Positions 48,825 to 58,196 of a stretch of DNA of 64,000 nt are shown here, piece by piece. Within the stretch, counting starts at the first letter, position 1. Each line of letters starts with the position of its first letter. Origin of the DNA: Gillisella vitis (GTDB lineage Bacteria; Pseudomonadota; Alphaproteobacteria; Rhizobiales; Rhizobiaceae); contig NZ_JACHLU010000002.1 of NCBI RefSeq assembly GCF_014204625.1, positions 1 through 64,000 of the forward strand. Reading direction: 5' to 3'. Below the pieces are notes generated by a model that was not told the DNA's origin, searched no databases, and was given only the letters and a program-made list of their open reading frames with translations. Position numbers and translations under genes: made by a program.

Positions 48825-48925
48825 GTTTTGCGGGTGCCAGAAGGGCCCGCAAAACCGGAAACTGCCGCCACTTTCGGGGCATTTCCATGATTGATTTCGC
48901 AACCGTTGCTTCTAGGAGGACACCT
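48825..48925 (+). promoter_or_regulatory. ROSE-type RNA thermometer in the hsp20 leader
   Basis: A perfect 10-bp hairpin (GTTTTGCGGG at 48825-48834 with CCCGCAAAAC at 48846-48855) opens the leader. Just before the start codon, GTTGCT is followed by the AGGAGGA ribosome site (48914-48920). This is the U-Y-GCU/anti-ribosome-site pairing that defines ROSE elements in rhizobial small heat-shock genes. At low temperature it should hide the ribosome site and melt on heat shock. Confidence 0.8.
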
Positions 48926-49393
48926 ATGCGTCACGTTGATTTCTCCCCACTCTATCGTTCCACCGTTGGCTTTGATCGGCTGTTCACCATGCTCGACAGC
49001 CTTGGCCAGCCAGAGGCCGCCCAGAGCTATCCGCCCTATAATATTGAGCGCACCGGCGACAACACCTACCGCATCACCATGGCCGTCGCGGGCTTTGATG
49101 AAAGCGAGTTGAGCATTGAGGCCCATGCCCACGTGCTGGCGGTGAAGGGTGAGAAGGCTCAGGAAGACCAGACAGAGCAGACCGAATTTCTCTATCGCGG
49201 CATTGCCAAGCGCGGCTTTGAGCGCCGCTTCCAGCTGGCAGACCATGTCGAGGTCAAGAATGCCTCGCTGAAAAATGGCTTGCTGCACATTGACCTTTTG
49301 CGCAACATTCCCGAAGCCATGAAGCCGCGCCGGATTGCCATTTCCGCTGATCCGGTCAATGCGCCCAAGGCCATTGAGGCGCATGTGGTCTAA
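48926..49393 (+). CDS. Small heat-shock protein, Hsp20 family
   Basis: A 155-residue protein. N-terminal VDFSPLYRSTVGFDRLFTML is typical of the IbpA-like class A proteins of rhizobia. The alpha-crystallin domain spans about residues 38-130, including YNIERTGDNTYRITMAVAGF and KNGLLHIDLLRNIPE, and the tail carries an IAI-type motif (RRIAISAD). It is an ATP-independent holdase that keeps unfolding proteins soluble. It is controlled by an RpoH promoter and a ROSE thermometer directly upstream. ATG 48926 follows AGGAGGA. Confidence 0.95.
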   Translation: MRHVDFSPLYRSTVGFDRLFTMLDSLGQPEAAQSYPPYNIERTGDNTYRITMAVAGFDESELSIEAHAHVLAVKGEKAQEDQTEQTEFLYRGIAKRGFERRFQLADHVEVKNASLKNGLLHIDLLRNIPEAMKPRRIAISADPVNAPKAIEAHVV

Positions 49394-49427
49394 CTGTTTG
49401 GTTAGGTGATGAGTCTGCCCCTTGCTT

Positions 49428-49568
49428 TGTCGTCATCCTCGGGCTTGTCCCGAGGATCTGCCGCGCTGAATAAGCAATTGACGTTATTGATGAAAATGAA
49501 CCTGGTTAGATGCTCGGCACAAGGCCGAGCATGACGTCGAGGGTGTGGGAAGCTTTGTCAACAGTTTG
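49428..49568 (-). repeat. About 140-bp intergenic repeat, family C copy 2 (inverted)
   Basis: Read on the minus strand it matches copy 1 at 10253-10400 over nearly its full length: CGACGTCATGCTCGGC, TGTGCCGAGCATCTAA, AATAACGTCAATTGCTTATT, CGGCAGATCCTCGGGACA. It separates hsp20 and the threonine aldolase gene. Confidence 0.85.
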
Positions 49569-49593
49569 AGGGCGGCCAATAGCCGCCCTTTTT
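49569..49593 (+). terminator. Rho-independent terminator downstream of hsp20
   Basis: GAGGGCGGCCAATAGCCGCCC followed by T5, plus strand. It ends 3 bp before the stop of the convergent ltaE gene. Confidence 0.8.
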
Positions 49594-49596
49594 GCA

Positions 49597-50643
49597 TTAT
49601 AATATAGCCAAAAACTGATCGACCTCATCTGCCGTGGTGGCAAAGCTGGTGACGAGACGGATGAGGGTTTCATCCTTGCCGACCATGTCCGGCGTTTCGC
49701 GCGGCGGCAGCCAGTCGTAGAATTTTGCGCCCTTGTCCTGGGCGGCCTTGGCGGTCTGCTTTTCAAGAATGGCGAACACTTCATTGCCGTTGGTGTTCCA
49801 AGCCAGTCGCGCCTTGTTGCTGCCGGTGAGGCCAGCGCGGAGCCGATCTGACATGGCGTTGGCATGGCGGGCCATATCCAGCCAGAGATCGTCCTTGAAA
49901 TAGGCATCGAGCTGGGCCGAGATAAATCGGGTTTTGGAAAACAGTTGTGCCGAACGCTTGCGGATATAGGGCATTTCTTCGGCCATTTCGGGCTTGAAAA
50001 ACACGATGGCTTCTGCACACCAGCAGCCGTTTTTGGTGGCCCCAAAGGAGAGAATGTCTACGCCGCGCTTCCAGGTCATTTCGGCGGGTGTGGTATCCAG
50101 CGCCACCAGCGCATTGGCAAAGCGGGCACCATCCATATGGAGCGGTAAGGATTTTGCACGGGCAATGGCGCTGATTGCGGAAATTTCATCCAGGCTGTAG
50201 ACTGTGCCCGCCTCGGTGGCCTGCGTGATGGTGATGGCCATGGGGCGGCCCTGATGCACGGAGGGCACATCAAAGCGCGACACCGCCGTGTGCAGCGCCC
50301 CCAAATCCATTTTGCCATCCGGGCCTTCGACAGGATAAAGACGGCTGGCATTGGCAAGATATTCGGGCGCGCCCCCTTCGTCTGCATTTACATGGGCGTC
50401 GGAATGGCAAAACGTAACGCCACCTGCGCGGGATACGCTGGCCAGAGCCAATGAATTGGCAGCCGTGCCGGTGGCGACGAAAAACACGGCGACTTCGCGC
50501 TCAAAGATCGTGTTGAATTCCGCCTCAATGCGCCGATCAAGATCGCTGGTGCCATAGGCGCTGGCAAAACCGGAGGCTTCTCGGGCGAGGTGCTCAGTAA
50601 TGGCGGGATGGGCACCGGCCCAATTGTCCGAGGCAAAGAACAT
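49597..50643 (-). CDS. ltaE: Low-specificity L-threonine aldolase
   Basis: A 348-residue PLP fold-type I enzyme. Motifs are FFASDNWAGAHPAI at the N-terminus, FVATGTAANSLAL for cofactor phosphate, MDGARFANAL, and the Schiff-base Lys in SFGATKNG (near residue 203). It cleaves threonine and allo-threonine to glycine and acetaldehyde. ATG 50643 fits the family start; upstream in-frame codons to 50769 are not conserved-looking. It faces the gltB regulatory region divergently. Confidence 0.92.
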   Translation of the reverse strand: MFFASDNWAGAHPAITEHLAREASGFASAYGTSDLDRRIEAEFNTIFEREVAVFFVATGTAANSLALASVSRAGGVTFCHSDAHVNADEGGAPEYLANASRLYPVEGPDGKMDLGALHTAVSRFDVPSVHQGRPMAITITQATEAGTVYSLDEISAISAIARAKSLPLHMDGARFANALVALDTTPAEMTWKRGVDILSFGATKNGCWCAEAIVFFKPEMAEEMPYIRKRSAQLFSKTRFISAQLDAYFKDDLWLDMARHANAMSDRLRAGLTGSNKARLAWNTNGNEVFAILEKQTAKAAQDKGAKFYDWLPPRETPDMVGKDETLIRLVTSFATTADEVDQFLAIL

Positions 50644-50911
50644 CGATGGTTTCCTGACATGTAGTGACGGGCATGGTGACGGGTGAGTGATGGTGCCAAG
50701 CTTTAAGCATTTTTCAGATCGGTTCAATCTGTTCTCTTCGCTCAATAGGGGCTTGGGACCAAACTGCAATTTGCACGATGATTATCGCATCTGCGCGACA
50801 TAAAAGAACAGGATGTGTGGGTTTTTCGATGTTTTATGTCGCGTAGGCGTTCAAGTTTTTGCATCGCTCCCTTGCGAAGGTGCGATGTTTCTGGCATATA
50901 GGTTGCGAAAA

Positions 50912-50932
50912 TAGGTCATTATAGTTGACCTA
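50912..50932. promoter_or_regulatory. Dyad TAGGTCA-N7-TGACCTA, possible operator upstream of gltB
   Basis: Perfect 7-bp arms with a 7-bp AT-rich spacer. A related half-matching dyad occurs 134 bp nearer gltB. The symmetry and spacing fit a dimeric regulator. No identity is claimed. Confidence 0.45.
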
Positions 50933-51045
50933 ATTTCTGGAAATGCGAAGCGGAAAATTCCTTTTCGCGCTCTGGCCTGCCGCTTGAAAGATGTGAGAAA
51001 TTGGCCGCTGTGGCGGCAATTTTGCAGTGATTTCAAAGAAACGGA

Positions 51046-51066
51046 TAGGTCAATCTTGCGACCTTA
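51046..51066. promoter_or_regulatory. Imperfect second TAGGTCA dyad upstream of gltB
   Basis: TAGGTCA, 7 bp, then GACCTTA. The left arm is identical to the dyad at 50912. The right arm keeps GACCT but is shifted by one base. Confidence 0.4.
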
Positions 51067-51186
51067 TTGGAGCGATCCGGTGGGCAAAAGGTGCGAAGGG
51101 GCGGTGCGGAGCGTTCTGGAAGCTGTCAAATGGCTGTGTGCTGGATCGTGCAAACTGTGTGCGACGGCTCAACTGGAGGGAAGACA

Positions 51187-54100
51187 ATGACGAAGATGAC
51201 CCCATCCGAAGGGATTGTAGCGGCTCATGGTGCAGACGTGAAAACGGATGCCCGTCGAACTCCCATCCGCTATGGCCTGCCACAGGCGCAAGGCCTCTAC
51301 AACCCTGCCAATGAGCATGATGCTTGCGGCGTTGGCTTTATTGCCCATATGAAGGGCCAGAAGTCGCACCAGATCGTCAAGGATGGTCTGTTCATTCTGG
51401 AAAACCTCACCCATCGCGGTGCGGTGGGTGCAGACCCGCTGATGGGCGACGGCGCGGGCATTCTGGTGCAGATCCCGGATCGTTTCTTCCGCGAGGAAAT
51501 GGCAGCCCAAGGCATTACCCTGCCCAAGGCCGGTGAATATGCTGTGGGTCATTTCTTCTTTCCACAGGATGAGCAGCAGATTGCTCATTTCAAAAAGGTT
51601 ATCACCGATGTCTGTCTCGCCGAAGGCCAGCATCTGATTGGCTATCGTGATGTTCCGGTGGACAATTCTTCGCTGTCCAAGGCTCCCGATATTGCTGCCA
51701 CCGAACCACGCCATATTCAGGTGTTCATCGGCGCTGGCCGTGATGCGGCGACCCAAGAGGCGTTTGAGCGCCGCCTGTTTCTGCTGCGCAAGGTGATTTC
51801 CAACCGGATTTATGATGAGTTTGGCGGCGAAGACACCGGCTTCTATCCGGTGTCGCTGTCGTCCTCGACCATTGTTTATAAGGGCATGTTCCTCGCCTAT
51901 CAGGTGGGGGCCTATTATAAGGACTTGGCCGATCCACGCTTTGAATCGGCTGTTGCTCTTGTGCACCAGCGCTTTTCCACCAACACCTTCCCATCGTGGA
52001 AGCTGGCGCATCCTTACCGCATGGTGGCCCACAACGGCGAAATCAACACGCTGCGCGGCAACGTCAACTGGATGGCGGCGCGTCAGGCCTCGGTATCCTC
52101 GCCGCTGTTTGGCGATGATATTTCCAAGCTCTGGCCGATTTCCTACGAAGGCCAGTCTGATACGGCCTGTTTTGATAACGCCCTCGAGTTCTTGATGCGC
52201 GGTGGCTATTCCATGGCCCATGCCGTGATGATGCTGATCCCCGAAGCCTGGGCTGGCAACCAGCTGATGGGCAAGGAGCGCAAGGCGTTTTACGAATATC
52301 ACGCAGCCCTGATGGAGCCATGGGATGGCCCAGCCGCCGTTGCCTTCACCGATGGCAAGCAGATTGGCGCAACGCTGGACCGTAACGGTCTGCGTCCCGC
52401 CCGTTATTTGGTCACGGATGATGACCGGATTATTCTGGCATCCGAGGCTGGCACATTGCCAGTTCCAGAGGAGAAGATCGTCAAGAAGTGGCGTTTGCAG
52501 CCGGGCAAGATGCTGCTGATTGATATGGAAAAGGGCGCAATCATTTCCGATGAGGACGTGAAGAGCAGCCTTGCCACCAAGCATCCTTACCGCACATGGT
52601 TGGATCGCACCCAGCTCATTCTGGAAGACCTCAACCCGGTTGAGCCGCGCGCGCTGCGTCGTGATGTGTCCTTGCTCGACCGTCAGCAGGCCTTTGGTTA
52701 CACCACCGAAGACACCCGCATCCTGATGTCGCCGATGGCAACCACGGGTCAGGAAGCCATTGGCTCGATGGGCACGGATACGCCGATTTCGGCGATGTCG
52801 TCGAAGTCGAAGGTGCTCTACACCTATTTCAAGCAGAATTTTGCGCAGGTCACCAACCCGCCAATTGACCCGATCCGTGAAGAACTGGTGATGAGCCTTG
52901 TGTCCTTCATCGGTCCTCGTCCGAACATTCTGGATCACGAGGGTGCAGCCAACGCCAAGCGTCTGGAAGTGCGCCAGCCGATTTTGACCAATGGCGATCT
53001 GGAAAAAATCCGCTCGATTGGCCATACCGAAGACCGTTTCGACACCAAGACTCTTGACTTCACCTATGATGTCGAGCGCGGTGCGGAAGGCATGCCGGAT
53101 ATGCTGGATCGCTTGTGCGAGCGGGCAGAAGCGGCTGTGCGCGGCGGCTATAACATCATCGTGCTGTCTGACCGTCAGATTGGCCCGGATCGCATTGCCA
53201 TTCCGGCACTGCTGGCAACCGCTGCCGTGCACCATCACCTGATCCGCAAGGGTCTTCGCACCTCTGTGGGTCTGGTGGTCGAATCGGGCGAGCCGCGCGA
53301 AGTGCATCACTTCTGCTGTCTCGCAGGCTATGGTGCCGAAGCCATCAACCCCTATCTGGCCTTTGACACATTGCTGGACATGCACAAGCACGGCGAATTT
53401 CCCAAGGAAGTCGATGCCAGCGAAGTGGTCTATCGCTATATCAAGGCGGTGGGGAAGGGCATTCTCAAGGTCATGTCCAAAATGGGCATTTCCACCTATC
53501 AGTCCTATTGTGGCGCGCAGATTTTTGATGCCATTGGCCTGAATTCCGAGCTGATTGAGAAGTATTTCTTCGGCACGGCGTCGAACATTGAAGGCATTGG
53601 CCTTGCGGAAATCGCGGAAGAAACTGTGGCCCGCCACCATGCGGCCTTCGGCAAAGATCCGATTCTGGCCAACACGCTCGATATCGGTGGTGAATATGCT
53701 TACCGTATTCGCGGTGAAAACCATGCCTGGAGCCCGGATTCGATTGCCACGCTGCAACACGCCGTGCGCGGCAACAGCCAGGAACGCTACCGCGAATTTG
53801 CCGAGCTGGTAAATGAAAGCTCGCTGCGGATGAACACCATTCGCGGTCTGTTCAAGATCAAGAAGGCTGCCGATCAGGGTCGTGCGCCAGTGTCGATTGA
53901 TGAGGTCGAGCCAGCGGCTGACATCGTCAAGCGCTTCTCGACGGGCGCGATGTCGTTCGGCTCCATCAGCCGTGAAGCGCACACGACGCTGGCCATTGCC
54001 ATGAACCGCATTGGCGGCAAGTCCAACACCGGCGAGGGTGGCGAAGAAAGCGACCGTTACCTGCCGCGCTTCGACGGCTCGGCCAACCCGGAACGTTCTG

Positions 54101-55911
54101 CCATCAAGCAGATTGCCTCTGGCCGCTTTGGTGTGACCACCGAATATCTGGTCAATGCCGATATGTTGCAGATCAAGGTGGCGCAGGGTGCCAAGCCCGG
54201 CGAAGGCGGCCAGCTGCCCGGCCATAAGGTCGATGCCACGGTTGCCAAGACCCGCCACTCTACGCCCGGCGTGGGCCTGATTTCGCCGCCGCCGCACCAT
54301 GACATTTATTCCATCGAAGATCTGGCGCAGCTGATCTACGATTTGAAGAATGTGAACCCTGAGGCTGATGTCTCCGTGAAGCTGGTGTCGGAAGTGGGCG
54401 TGGGCACGGTTGCCGCAGGCGTTGCCAAGGCGCGTGCGGATCATATCACCGTCTCTGGCTTCGATGGCGGAACGGGTGCGTCGCCGCTGACTTCGCTGAA
54501 GCACGCTGGCTCACCTTGGGAAATCGGTCTGGCCGAAACCCAACAGACACTGGTGCTCAATGGTCTTCGCTCCCGCGTTGCTCTTCAGGTTGACGGCGGC
54601 TTGAAGACGGGCCGGGATGTGATCATCGGTGCCCTTCTGGGCGCTGACGAATTCGGCTTTGCCACGGCTCCGCTCATTGCGGCTGGCTGCATCATGATGC
54701 GCAAGTGCCATCTCAACACCTGCCCGGTGGGTGTGGCGACGCAGGACCCGGTCTTGCGCAAGCGCTTCAAGGGCACGCCTGAGCATGTCATCAACTACTT
54801 CTTCTTTGTCGCGGAAGAAGTGCGTGAAATTCTGGCATCCTTGGGCTTTACCAAGCTCAACGACATCATCGGTGCTTCGGAACTTTTGGAAAAGAACGAC
54901 ATGCTGGCCCATTGGAAGGCCGAGGGTCTCGACTTCACCAAGATCTTCCACAAGGTCGATGCACCCAAGGAAGCCACCTATTGGACCGAGCGTCAGCATC
55001 ACCCGATCGAGGATATTCTCGACCGCAAGCTGATCGAAAAGGCAGCGCCTGCCTTGGAGAGCAAGCAGCCGGTGGTGTTTGACGTGGACATCAAGAACGT
55101 GGACCGTTCCGCCGGGGCCATGCTGTCTGGCGAAGTGGCCAAGCGCTACGGCCATAAGGGTCTGAAGGATGACACCATCCATGTGACGCTGAATGGCACG
55201 GCGGGTCAGTCGTTCGGGGCCTTCCTGTCACGCGGCATCACCTTTGATCTGGTGGGCGATGGCAATGACTATGTCGGCAAGGGTCTGTCGGGTGGCCGCA
55301 TCATCGTGCGTCCGCCGGAAAACTCCAATATCAAGGCTGAAAACTCGATCATCGTCGGCAACACCGTGCTTTACGGGGCCATCTCCGGCGAGTGCTACTT
55401 CCGCGGTGTGGCGGGCGAGCGTTTTGCCGTGCGCAACTCCGGTGCCATTGCCGTTGTTGAAGGCGCTGGCGACCACGGTTGCGAATATATGACCGGGGGC
55501 GTCGTTGTGGTGCTAGGTGAAACCGGACGCAACTTTGCAGCGGGCATGTCGGGCGGCGTGGCTTACGTGCTGGATGAAAAGGGTGATTTTGCCAAGCGCT
55601 GCAACATGGCGATGGTGGAGCTGGAGCCGGTGCCGGAAGAAGATGACATGCTGGAAAAGCTGCATCACCACGGTGGCGATTTGATGCACAAGGGTCTGGT
55701 GGATGTGTCGCAAGACATGACCCGCCACGATGAAGAGCGCCTGTATCAGCTGATCTCCAACCATCTGCATTACACGGGCTCCACCCGCGCCAAGCAGATT
55801 CTGGACCAGTGGGCAGAGTATCGTCCAAAATTCCGCAAGGTCATGCCGGTCGAATACCGCCGCGCGCTTGAGGAAATGGAACGTATGCGCATGGGCGTTG
55901 CCGCCGAGTAA
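51187..55911 (+). CDS. gltB: Glutamate synthase (NADPH) large subunit
   Basis: A 1574-residue enzyme. After a short propeptide, the class II amidotransferase nucleophile Cys47 is in EHDACGVGF. The central and FMN-binding synthase domains follow ([38 protein letters not shown]). The 3Fe-4S cysteines are in [15 protein letters not shown], and the C-terminal beta-helix GXGXG domain closes the protein. It converts glutamine plus 2-oxoglutarate to two glutamates using electrons delivered by GltD. ATG 51187 has GGAGGGAAGAC upstream; the reading from 51067 was rejected. It is followed by gltD. Confidence 0.97.
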   Translation: MTKMTPSEGIVAAHGADVKTDARRTPIRYGLPQAQGLYNPANEHDACGVGFIAHMKGQKSHQIVKDGLFILENLTHRGAVGADPLMGDGAGILVQIPDRFFREEMAAQGITLPKAGEYAVGHFFFPQDEQQIAHFKKVITDVCLAEGQHLIGYRDVPVDNSSLSKAPDIAATEPRHIQVFIGAGRDAATQEAFERRLFLLRKVISNRIYDEFGGEDTGFYPVSLSSSTIVYKGMFLAYQVGAYYKDLADPRFESAVALVHQRFSTNTFPSWKLAHPYRMVAHNGEINTLRGNVNWMAARQASVSSPLFGDDISKLWPISYEGQSDTACFDNALEFLMRGGYSMAHAVMMLIPEAWAGNQLMGKERKAFYEYHAALMEPWDGPAAVAFTDGKQIGATLDRNGLRPARYLVTDDDRIILASEAGTLPVPEEKIVKKWRLQPGKMLLIDMEKGAIISDEDVKSSLATKHPYRTWLDRTQLILEDLNPVEPRALRRDVSLLDRQQAFGYTTEDTRILMSPMATTGQEAIGSMGTDTPISAMSSKSKVLYTYFKQNFAQVTNPPIDPIREELVMSLVSFIGPRPNILDHEGAANAKRLEVRQPILTNGDLEKIRSIGHTEDRFDTKTLDFTYDVERGAEGMPDMLDRLCERAEAAVRGGYNIIVLSDRQIGPDRIAIPALLATAAVHHHLIRKGLRTSVGLVVESGEPREVHHFCCLAGYGAEAINPYLAFDTLLDMHKHGEFPKEVDASEVVYRYIKAVGKGILKVMSKMGISTYQSYCGAQIFDAIGLNSELIEKYFFGTASNIEGIGLAEIAEETVARHHAAFGKDPILANTLDIGGEYAYRIRGENHAWSPDSIATLQHAVRGNSQERYREFAELVNESSLRMNTIRGLFKIKKAADQGRAPVSIDEVEPAADIVKRFSTGAMSFGSISREAHTTLAIAMNRIGGKSNTGEGGEESDRYLPRFDGSANPERSAIKQIASGRFGVTTEYLVNADMLQIKVAQGAKPGEGGQLPGHKVDATVAKTRHSTPGVGLISPPPHHDIYSIEDLAQLIYDLKNVNPEADVSVKLVSEVGVGTVAAGVAKARADHITVSGFDGGTGASPLTSLKHAGSPWEIGLAETQQTLVLNGLRSRVALQVDGGLKTGRDVIIGALLGADEFGFATAPLIAAGCIMMRKCHLNTCPVGVATQDPVLRKRFKGTPEHVINYFFFVAEEVREILASLGFTKLNDIIGASELLEKNDMLAHWKAEGLDFTKIFHKVDAPKEATYWTERQHHPIEDILDRKLIEKAAPALESKQPVVFDVDIKNVDRSAGAMLSGEVAKRYGHKGLKDDTIHVTLNGTAGQSFGAFLSRGITFDLVGDGNDYVGKGLSGGRIIVRPPENSNIKAENSIIVGNTVLYGAISGECYFRGVAGERFAVRNSGAIAVVEGAGDHGCEYMTGGVVVVLGETGRNFAAGMSGGVAYVLDEKGDFAKRCNMAMVELEPVPEEDDMLEKLHHHGGDLMHKGLVDVSQDMTRHDEERLYQLISNHLHYTGSTRAKQILDQWAEYRPKFRKVMPVEYRRALEEMERMRMGVAAE

Positions 55912-55920
55912 TTTGCCACC

Positions 55921-55948
55921 ACCCTGTCCCGGCACTTCGGGACAGGGT
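55921..55948. repeat. Perfect hairpin in the gltB-gltD gap
   Basis: ACCCTGTCCCG and CGGGACAGGGT (11-bp arms, 6-nt loop) begin 9 bp after the gltB stop, with no T-tract after. It is probably an mRNA-stabilising or processing hairpin rather than a terminator, since gltD is expected to be co-transcribed. Confidence 0.7.
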
Positions 55949-56003
55949 CCACGCACAGGCAAGGCCGTGCAGTCGTAGGCTTTCAGTTTATCAGGACGAG
56001 AAA

Positions 56004-57458
56004 ATGGGCAAGGTTACAGGCTTTATGGAAATCGACCGGCAGGTGGCAAAGTATCAGCCAGCCTCCGACCGTATTCGGCATTTCCGCGAATTCACCATTC
56101 CGATGTCGGAACCAGAAGTGCAAAAGCAGGCAGCGCGCTGCATGGATTGCGGCATTCCTTACTGCCATGGTCCAACCGGCTGTCCGGTCAACAACCAGAT
56201 CCCCGATTGGAATGATCTGGTCTATAACGGCAAGTGGGAAGAGGCGATCCGCAACCTCCACTCCACCAACAATTTCCCGGAATTTACCGGCCGCGTCTGC
56301 CCAGCCCCTTGCGAAGAGGCTTGCACGCTGAATCTTGAAGATGCGCCCGTATCGATCAAGACGGTGGAACAGGCGATTGCTGACAAGGCCTATGAGCTGG
56401 GCTTTATCGTGCCGCAGCCGCCCACCGTGCATACCGGCAAGAAGGTGGCCATCATCGGTTCTGGCCCATCGGGTCTGGCGGCTGCCCAGCAGCTTGGCCG
56501 CGCTGGTCATGATGTGCATGTCTATGAACGCGAGAGCAAGGCTGGTGGTCTGCTACGCTATGGTATCCCGGATTTCAAGATGGAGAAGAACTTCATCGAT
56601 CGCCGCGTTGAACAGATCAAGGGCGAGGGTGTGACCTTCCATTGCGGCGTCAATGTTGGCGTCGATGTGACGGTTGAAAAGCTGTTGGCCGATCATGATG
56701 CCGTGCTCTATTGCGGCGGCTCGGAAACCCCGCGTGAGGCCGGTATTCCCGGCGTAGACCTGCACGGCGCTTACGATGCCATGCCCTATCTGGTGCAGCA
56801 GAACCGTCGCGTTGGCCGCGAAAACATTGATAGCGTCGGCTGGCCGGCTGAGCCGATTTTGGCTGGCGGCAAGCATGTCGTGGTTGTTGGCGGTGGTGAT
56901 ACGGCGTCCGACTGCGTCGGCACGGCTTTCCGTCAGGGCGCTGTGAAGGTGACGCAGCTGGATATTCGCCCACGCCCACCGCAGACAGAAGACAAGCTGG
57001 CGGTTTGGCCATATTGGGCCACCAAGATGCGCACGTCTTCCTCTCAGGCCGAAGGTGCTATCCGCGAATTTCAGGTGGCAACGCTGGAATTTGTCGGCGA
57101 AGACGGCGTGCTGACCGGCGTCAAATGCTGCCAGGTGGATGAGCGCCGCAAGCCGATTCCGGGCACGGAATTTATCATCAAGGCCGATCTTGCGTTTATC
57201 GCCATCGGTTTCTCTGGTCCTTATACGGACAGCGTGTTGAAGGAAATGAACGGCAAGCTGGAGCTGAACACCGACAAGCGCGGCTCGACCAATGTGGTTG
57301 CCAATGACAAGGATTATCGCACCTCGGTGGATAAGCTTTGGGCCGCTGGCGACGTGCGCCGTGGTCAGTCGCTGGTGGTCTGGGCCATCCGTGAAGGCCG
57401 TCAGGCGGCGCGTGCCATTGATGAAGCCCTGATGGGATCAACTGTTTTGCCGCGCTGA
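56004..57458 (+). CDS. gltD: Glutamate synthase (NADPH) small subunit
   Basis: A 484-residue flavoprotein. The N-terminal iron-sulfur cysteines are in RCMDCGIPYCHGPTGCPVNN and CPAPCEEACTLN. FAD is bound at IIGSGPSGLAAAQQLG (near residue 151) and NADPH at VVVVGGGDTASDCVG (near 293). It passes electrons from NADPH through its clusters to GltB. It lies 92 bp after gltB with a CAGGACGAGAAA ribosome region. A strong terminator follows. Confidence 0.96.
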   Translation: MGKVTGFMEIDRQVAKYQPASDRIRHFREFTIPMSEPEVQKQAARCMDCGIPYCHGPTGCPVNNQIPDWNDLVYNGKWEEAIRNLHSTNNFPEFTGRVCPAPCEEACTLNLEDAPVSIKTVEQAIADKAYELGFIVPQPPTVHTGKKVAIIGSGPSGLAAAQQLGRAGHDVHVYERESKAGGLLRYGIPDFKMEKNFIDRRVEQIKGEGVTFHCGVNVGVDVTVEKLLADHDAVLYCGGSETPREAGIPGVDLHGAYDAMPYLVQQNRRVGRENIDSVGWPAEPILAGGKHVVVVGGGDTASDCVGTAFRQGAVKVTQLDIRPRPPQTEDKLAVWPYWATKMRTSSSQAEGAIREFQVATLEFVGEDGVLTGVKCCQVDERRKPIPGTEFIIKADLAFIAIGFSGPYTDSVLKEMNGKLELNTDKRGSTNVVANDKDYRTSVDKLWAAGDVRRGQSLVVWAIREGRQAARAIDEALMGSTVLPR

Positions 57459-57485
57459 TGCAAGGACGGCATTATGAATGGTGAA

Positions 57486-57508
57486 GGGGCCGAACGGCCC
57501 CTTTTTTT
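57486..57508 (+). terminator. Rho-independent terminator of gltD
   Basis: GGGGCCGAACGGCCCC followed by T7, 27 bp after the gltD stop. It sits just beyond the 3' end of the convergent LysE gene. Confidence 0.92.
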
Positions 57509-57512
57509 GCTG

Positions 57513-58142
57513 TCAGGCTGAGACGGAGGAAAAAGCCGAAACGGCTGCACTGGCCAAACCAATCACCAGCAGCAATACGCCAGATGCCCGAAGGACATGA
57601 TGATGCAAACCTGGGCGCAGCAGCCGGTTGGCCAGCAGATAGACACCCATCAGCAATGAAAAATCCAGAATGATCCATACCACCGTCAGCACGCTGATGC
57701 TGACATGGGTGTTGGGGGTGATTGTCAGGAATTGCGGGAAAAACGAGGCAAAGAAAATAATATCCTTGGGGTTTGATATGCACATGCCAAACCCTTTGAG
57801 AAAGCCACCTGACTGGCGGGTGACGCTCATTGTCGTAAAGTCAGGGCCTTTGCTGGTGTCGCGGACCATCTCATAGCCGAGATAGGCGATGTAGAGTGCG
57901 CCCAGCAGTTTGATGGCGGCAAACACGCGCTCATCAACCACCAAAAGCCCTGTGACCATCAGCATGGATGCACCAATCAGGAGAAGTGACGCCAGATTGG
58001 TGCCTAAAATCGTCACCAACGCCCGCTTTGGCCCGCCGCCAAGTCCGGCACCTGTCACCAGAATGGCCACGGGACCAGGAATGGCGATCATGGTGATGAC
58101 CGTGATGACATAAAGCGACAGCAGAGAAAAATTGATGACCAT
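57513..58142 (-). CDS. LysE/RhtB-family amino-acid exporter
   Basis: A 209-residue membrane protein with about six hydrophobic segments. The family signature IPGPVAILVTGAGLGGGPKRAL follows the first helix, and CISNPKDIIFFASFFPQFL is in the middle. It is predicted to export amino acids or similar metabolites. The start is taken at 58142 (MVINFSLLSLYV); a longer reading from 58166 adds eight polar residues and cannot be excluded. Convergent with gltD. Confidence 0.87.
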   Translation of the reverse strand: MVINFSLLSLYVITVITMIAIPGPVAILVTGAGLGGGPKRALVTILGTNLASLLLIGASMLMVTGLLVVDERVFAAIKLLGALYIAYLGYEMVRDTSKGPDFTTMSVTRQSGGFLKGFGMCISNPKDIIFFASFFPQFLTITPNTHVSISVLTVVWIILDFSLLMGVYLLANRLLRPGLHHHVLRASGVLLLVIGLASAAVSAFSSVSA

Positions 58143-58196
58143 CACAAGCTCAAAATTTGTTTTCAAGCCGGGTTAAAACAGAAGGAGAGGGCAAGG

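Larger units (their letters stand above)
50644..51186 (+). other. Long regulatory gap between ltaE and gltB
   Basis: No gene is seen in these 543 bases. They contain a CATCGC/GCGATG hairpin (about 50862-50887) and two TAGGTCA dyads (see separate entries). An ACTGGAGGGAAGACA ribosome site stands before the gltB ATG. The gltB promoter is probably within the last 150-250 bp. Confidence 0.6.

Noticed and set aside
51169..54504. 1111-codon frame antisense to gltB
   Set aside because: The reverse strand of a highly conserved gene in a G+C-rich genome often stays open. It has no domain signature and its composition is typical of a shadow.
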